Shown: in pieces, positions 6,298 to 8,196 of the stretch
Layout: each line of letters begins with the position of its first letter
Position numbering within the stretch: position 1 is the first letter of the stretch
Origin: Puniceicoccales bacterium
GTDB lineage: Bacteria > Verrucomicrobiota > Verrucomicrobiia > Opitutales > UBA953
NCBI GenBank assembly: GCA_031279675.1
Contig: JAITIB010000034.1
Coordinates: 1-8,196, forward strand
Direction: 5' to 3'
DNA length: 8,196 bases
The notes under the pieces: generated by a model
What the model saw: only the letters and a program-made list of their open reading frames with translations
Database searches by the model: none
What the model was told of the DNA's origin: nothing
Made by a program: the position numbers and the translations under genes

Positions 6298-7848
6298 ATG
6301 AAAACAACCATCGCCATCCTCGCCACCCTCGCGCTCGCACTCACGGCTCCCGCCGCGCCGCCCGCCCCAACCGCCTCCCCAAAAGGCACCCAGATCTACC
6401 AGCCCGACTGGGAAAACATCGCCCGGCACTACCAATGCCCCCAATGGTTTCAGGACGCCAAATTCGGCATCTTCATTCACTGGGGCGTTTACTCCGTCCC
6501 CGGCCTCTACAACGAATGGTATTCCCGCAAAATGTATGAACGCCGCGCCCCCGAATACTCCGCGCACCGCAGATACTTCGGCCCCCATGACAAATTCGGA
6601 TACAAAGACTTCATCCCACTCTTCAAAGCCGAGAAATTCGACGCCACCGAATGGGCCACCCTCTTCAAAGAAGCCGGCGCCCGCTACATCGTCCCCGTCG
6701 CCGAGCACCACGACGGATTCTCCATGTATGACAGCGACCACAACCCGTGGAACGCCGTCAAAATGGGCCCCAAACGCGACATCATCGGCCAGCTCAAGAC
6801 CGCCGCCGAGAAAGCCGGCCTCATCTTCGGCCTCTCCAGCCACCGCCTCGAAAACAGCTGGTTCTTCAACTCCGCCCTCGGGCACAACACCGACGTCGAG
6901 GCCGACAAAGACAAAAAAATCGGCCTCTACGGCTACCGCATCAAGACACTCCACGAACGCCTCAAAAAATTCGACTACCCCGATTACGTCGGCGAAGACT
7001 TCCTCAAACACACCCGCGAACTCATCGACAAATACCAACCCCAACTCATCTGGTTCGACTGGACCGTCAACTCCATCCAACCCTGGTTCAACCAATTCCT
7101 CGCATACTACTACAACAACGCCCACGACTGGGGCAAAGGCGTCGTCGTCAACACCAAGCAAGGATACCCCAACAACATCCAAATCTCCGACATGGAACGC
7201 GGCAGATCCGCCGTCCTCCTCAAACACCCCTGGCAAACCGACACCTCCGTCGGCACCCGCTCCTGGGGCTACGTCAAAGGCGAACGCAACAAACCCCCGA
7301 AACAACTCATCCACGACCTCATCGACATCGTCAGCAAAAACGGCAACCTCCTCCTCAACATCGGCCCCAAACCCGACGGCACCATTGACGAAAAACAAAA
7401 AGCCGTCCTCCTCGCCATCGGACAATGGCTCAAGACAAACGGCGAAGCCATCTACGAAACACGTCCCTGGATAAAATACGGCGAAGGACCCACAAAAGGC
7501 GCCTCCGGCACATTTTCCGACGGACGCGCCACCACCTACACCCCCGAAGACCTGCGCTTCACAACCAAAGGCAACACCCTCTACGTCCTCGCACTCGCAT
7601 GGAATGACACCCTCCGCATCAAATCCCTCGACAAAAAGACCATCGTCGGCGCAAAACTCCTCGACGCCACCCTCCTCGGCTCAACGCAAAAACTCCAATG
7701 GGAGCAAACCGACCAAAGCCTCAACATAACCCTCCCCAAGGAAAAACCCTGCGAACACGCCTACGTCATAAAACTGCGCTTCGACCAAAAAGTCGGCGCC
7801 CACATCCCCTCCGAAGCCGTGGACATCCCCTTCCACCAAGGCGAATAA
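6298..7848 (+). CDS. Exported alpha-L-fucosidase, glycoside hydrolase family 29
   Basis: The 516-residue enzyme should release terminal alpha-L-fucose from glycans by a retaining mechanism. A signal peptide (residues 1-20, ending in TAPAA) places it in the periplasm or outside. The catalytic barrel (about 35-385) shows family hallmarks: FGIFIHWGVYSVP (56-68), NEWYSRKMY (72-80), EHHDGFSMYDS (136-146), RDIIGQL (160-166), SSHRLENSWFF (180-190) and QLIWFDW (249-255), where Asp254 is the expected nucleophile. Glu300 in SDMERG is a candidate acid/base, though this residue varies between GH29 subfamilies. NGNLLLNIGPKPDG (348-361) is the typical barrel end, and residues about 395-516 form the C-terminal beta-sandwich. 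ATG 6298 was chosen because it begins the signal peptide; a TTG at 6247 in frame would add 17 residues inside the upstream gene. No Shine-Dalgarno is visible. The gene follows the cytochrome gene by 16 bases and is C-rich at third positions like it. Family assignment is secure; natural substrate (for example fucoidan, mucin or plant glycan) is not shown. Confidence 0.95.
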   Translation: MKTTIAILATLALALTAPAAPPAPTASPKGTQIYQPDWENIARHYQCPQWFQDAKFGIFIHWGVYSVPGLYNEWYSRKMYERRAPEYSAHRRYFGPHDKFGYKDFIPLFKAEKFDATEWATLFKEAGARYIVPVAEHHDGFSMYDSDHNPWNAVKMGPKRDIIGQLKTAAEKAGLIFGLSSHRLENSWFFNSALGHNTDVEADKDKKIGLYGYRIKTLHERLKKFDYPDYVGEDFLKHTRELIDKYQPQLIWFDWTVNSIQPWFNQFLAYYYNNAHDWGKGVVVNTKQGYPNNIQISDMERGRSAVLLKHPWQTDTSVGTRSWGYVKGERNKPPKQLIHDLIDIVSKNGNLLLNIGPKPDGTIDEKQKAVLLAIGQWLKTNGEAIYETRPWIKYGEGPTKGASGTFSDGRATTYTPEDLRFTTKGNTLYVLALAWNDTLRIKSLDKKTIVGAKLLDATLLGSTQKLQWEQTDQSLNITLPKEKPCEHAYVIKLRFDQKVGAHIPSEAVDIPFHQGE

Positions 7849-7877
7849 AACCCTCCCCGTTTGCAAAACCCACCAAA

Positions 7878-7899
7878 GTCTTCAGGCAACCCTGAAGGC
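7878..7899 (+). terminator. Stable hairpin 29 bases after the fucosidase stop
   Basis: GTCTTCAGG (7878-7886) pairs with CCTGAAGGC (7891-7899) over nine base pairs, one of them G-T, around the loop CAAC. No T run follows, so by itself it is more likely an mRNA 3'-end stabiliser or a helper to the next hairpin than a full intrinsic terminator. Confidence 0.5.
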
Positions 7900-7910
7900 A
7901 TAAACAGAAG

Positions 7911-7947
7911 GACACAGGTGCGTTTTCACGCACCCGTGTCTCGTTTT
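7911..7947 (+). terminator. Probable Rho-independent terminator of the cytochrome-fucosidase unit
   Basis: GACACAGGTGCG (7911-7922) pairs with CGCACCCGTGTC (7929-7940), eleven pairs with one A-C mismatch, around a six-base loop TTTTCA. It is followed directly by TCGTTTT (7941-7947). GC-rich stem plus T run fits an intrinsic terminator, and the position 63 bases after the fucosidase stop fits the end of the rightward transcript. Confidence 0.75.
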
Positions 7948-7985
7948 ATGACATACGAAATGAGCGCAATAGAGATGTTGGGAAA

Positions 7986-8044
7986 CAAGTATTGTCGGGA
8001 AGCCGTGATGAGAAGGCGCAGGCTCTTGGGCATGCAAATACTTG
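7986..8044. repeat. 8-base inverted repeat with 43-base interior
   Basis: CAAGTATT (7986-7993) and AATACTTG (8037-8044) are perfect inverse complements. Inside, AGCC (8001-8004) can pair with GGCT (8021-8024). The arrangement would allow a branched or extended hairpin. An 8-base match in this distance can arise by chance, so its meaning is uncertain. Confidence 0.4.
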
Positions 8045-8124
8045 GGCGCACGTCCAGAAACGAGAGGACGACGAAAGCGATGTCCGGCTTAGGCTCCGGG
8101 AAACCCGACGCATTGCCGCCGGAA

Positions 8125-8154
8125 TCTTCGCGTCTTTGCGTCTTCGCGTGAGAC
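8125..8154. repeat. Triple tandem TCTTYGCG motif followed by TGAGAC
   Basis: Three head-to-tail units occur: TCTTCGCG (8125-8132), TCTTTGCG (8133-8140) and TCTTCGCG (8141-8148), then TGAGAC. Read on the minus strand it translates as SHAKTQRRED, a phrase I recall as recurring in spurious small proteins predicted from intergenic DNA of Planctomycetes, cyanobacteria, Verrucomicrobia and others. The repeat structure is seen directly; its wide distribution is recollection, and function is unknown. Confidence 0.75.
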
Positions 8155-8196
8155 AAAGGGTGTTCAGGTTTTCCGCACTGCCTGCGGCGCGGCGAA

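Larger units (their letters stand above)
7849..8196. other. Gene-poor tail with hairpins and repeats
   Basis: No convincing gene is seen in these 348 bases. Short open frames exist on both strands (plus 7949-8151, a 67-codon frame; minus from 8196 to 7926, open at the window edge), but they have no recognisable domain, no Shine-Dalgarno, and overlap the terminator or the 8-base tandem motif. The segment holds two hairpins behind the fucosidase, an 8-base inverted repeat, smaller inverted repeats (CGTCC 8051-8055 with GGACG 8066-8070; CCGCA 8173-8177 with TGCGG 8183-8187) and a tandem motif at 8125-8148. It may be a repeat element or a non-coding RNA region. Confidence 0.6.

Noticed and set aside
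6237..6300. AAGGAGGAG followed by TTG at 6247 as the fucosidase ribosome binding site and start
   Set aside because: The spacing from the purine run to TTG is only a few bases, and this start would put 17 residues before the signal peptide. The ATG at 6298 fits better.
6268..7425. 385-residue minus-strand frame opposite the fucosidase
   Set aside because: Same Val/Gly/Glu/Asp-rich shadow pattern; the plus strand is an unmistakable GH29 enzyme.
7949..8151. 67-codon plus-strand frame after the terminator
   Set aside because: No Shine-Dalgarno, directly behind a terminator, codons such as AGA, AGG and ATA unlike the neighbouring genes, and its C-terminus is just the tandem motif read as SSRLCVFA.
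7926..8156. 76-codon minus-strand frame beginning with a TTG and reading SHAKTQRRED
   Set aside because: Its start lies in the tandem TCTTYGCG motif and its end in the terminator loop; no known domain. More likely repeat-derived noise.

Overview
The window looks like part of a high-GC Gram-negative chromosome, most likely from the PVC group (Verrucomicrobiota, perhaps Opitutales). The pointers are a fused MurC-MurB peptidoglycan enzyme, a YVTN-type beta-propeller joined to haem c domains, an exported GH29 fucosidase, and CDS starts that mostly lack a clear Shine-Dalgarno sequence. The assignment comes from protein style and gene content read by eye, so phylum is moderately confident and order is a guess. 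No phage, CRISPR, rRNA or tRNA signal was seen.

Layout. Bases 1-1829 hold three genes read leftward in the order efp (1829-1266), a secreted alkaline-phosphatase/nucleotide-pyrophosphatase superfamily protein (1228-203), and the N-terminus of a class I SAM methyltransferase (169 to the window edge). Gaps of 37 and 33 bases suggest one transcript. A 130-base G-rich divergent region (1830-1959) separates efp from a rightward gene, murC-murB (1960-4395), a single 811-residue reading frame. After 32 bases containing a C9 tract comes an exported beta-propeller/di-haem cytochrome c protein (4428-6281), then 16 bases later an exported alpha-L-fucosidase (6298-7848). Two hairpins, the second followed by a short T run, close this unit at 7878-7947. 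The remaining 250 bases carry no convincing gene but contain inverted repeats and a conspicuous 8-base tandem motif.

How the parts relate. murC-murB makes UDP-MurNAc (MurB step) and then UDP-MurNAc-L-Ala (MurC step) in the cytoplasm. The cytochrome and fucosidase both have signal peptides and probably act in the periplasm or outside the cell. Their close spacing suggests a polysaccharide-use function, although the link between a haem protein and a fucosidase is inference. efp is a translation factor, and its co-directional neighbours have no obvious shared pathway with it.

Most notable points: the MurC-MurB fusion; an EF-P whose normally modified Lys/Arg position is Asn; a C-terminal haem domain with no methionine after its CXXCH; the cytochrome/fucosidase pair; and the repeat-bearing intergenic segment at the right end. 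No clearly new defence or mobile system was found.
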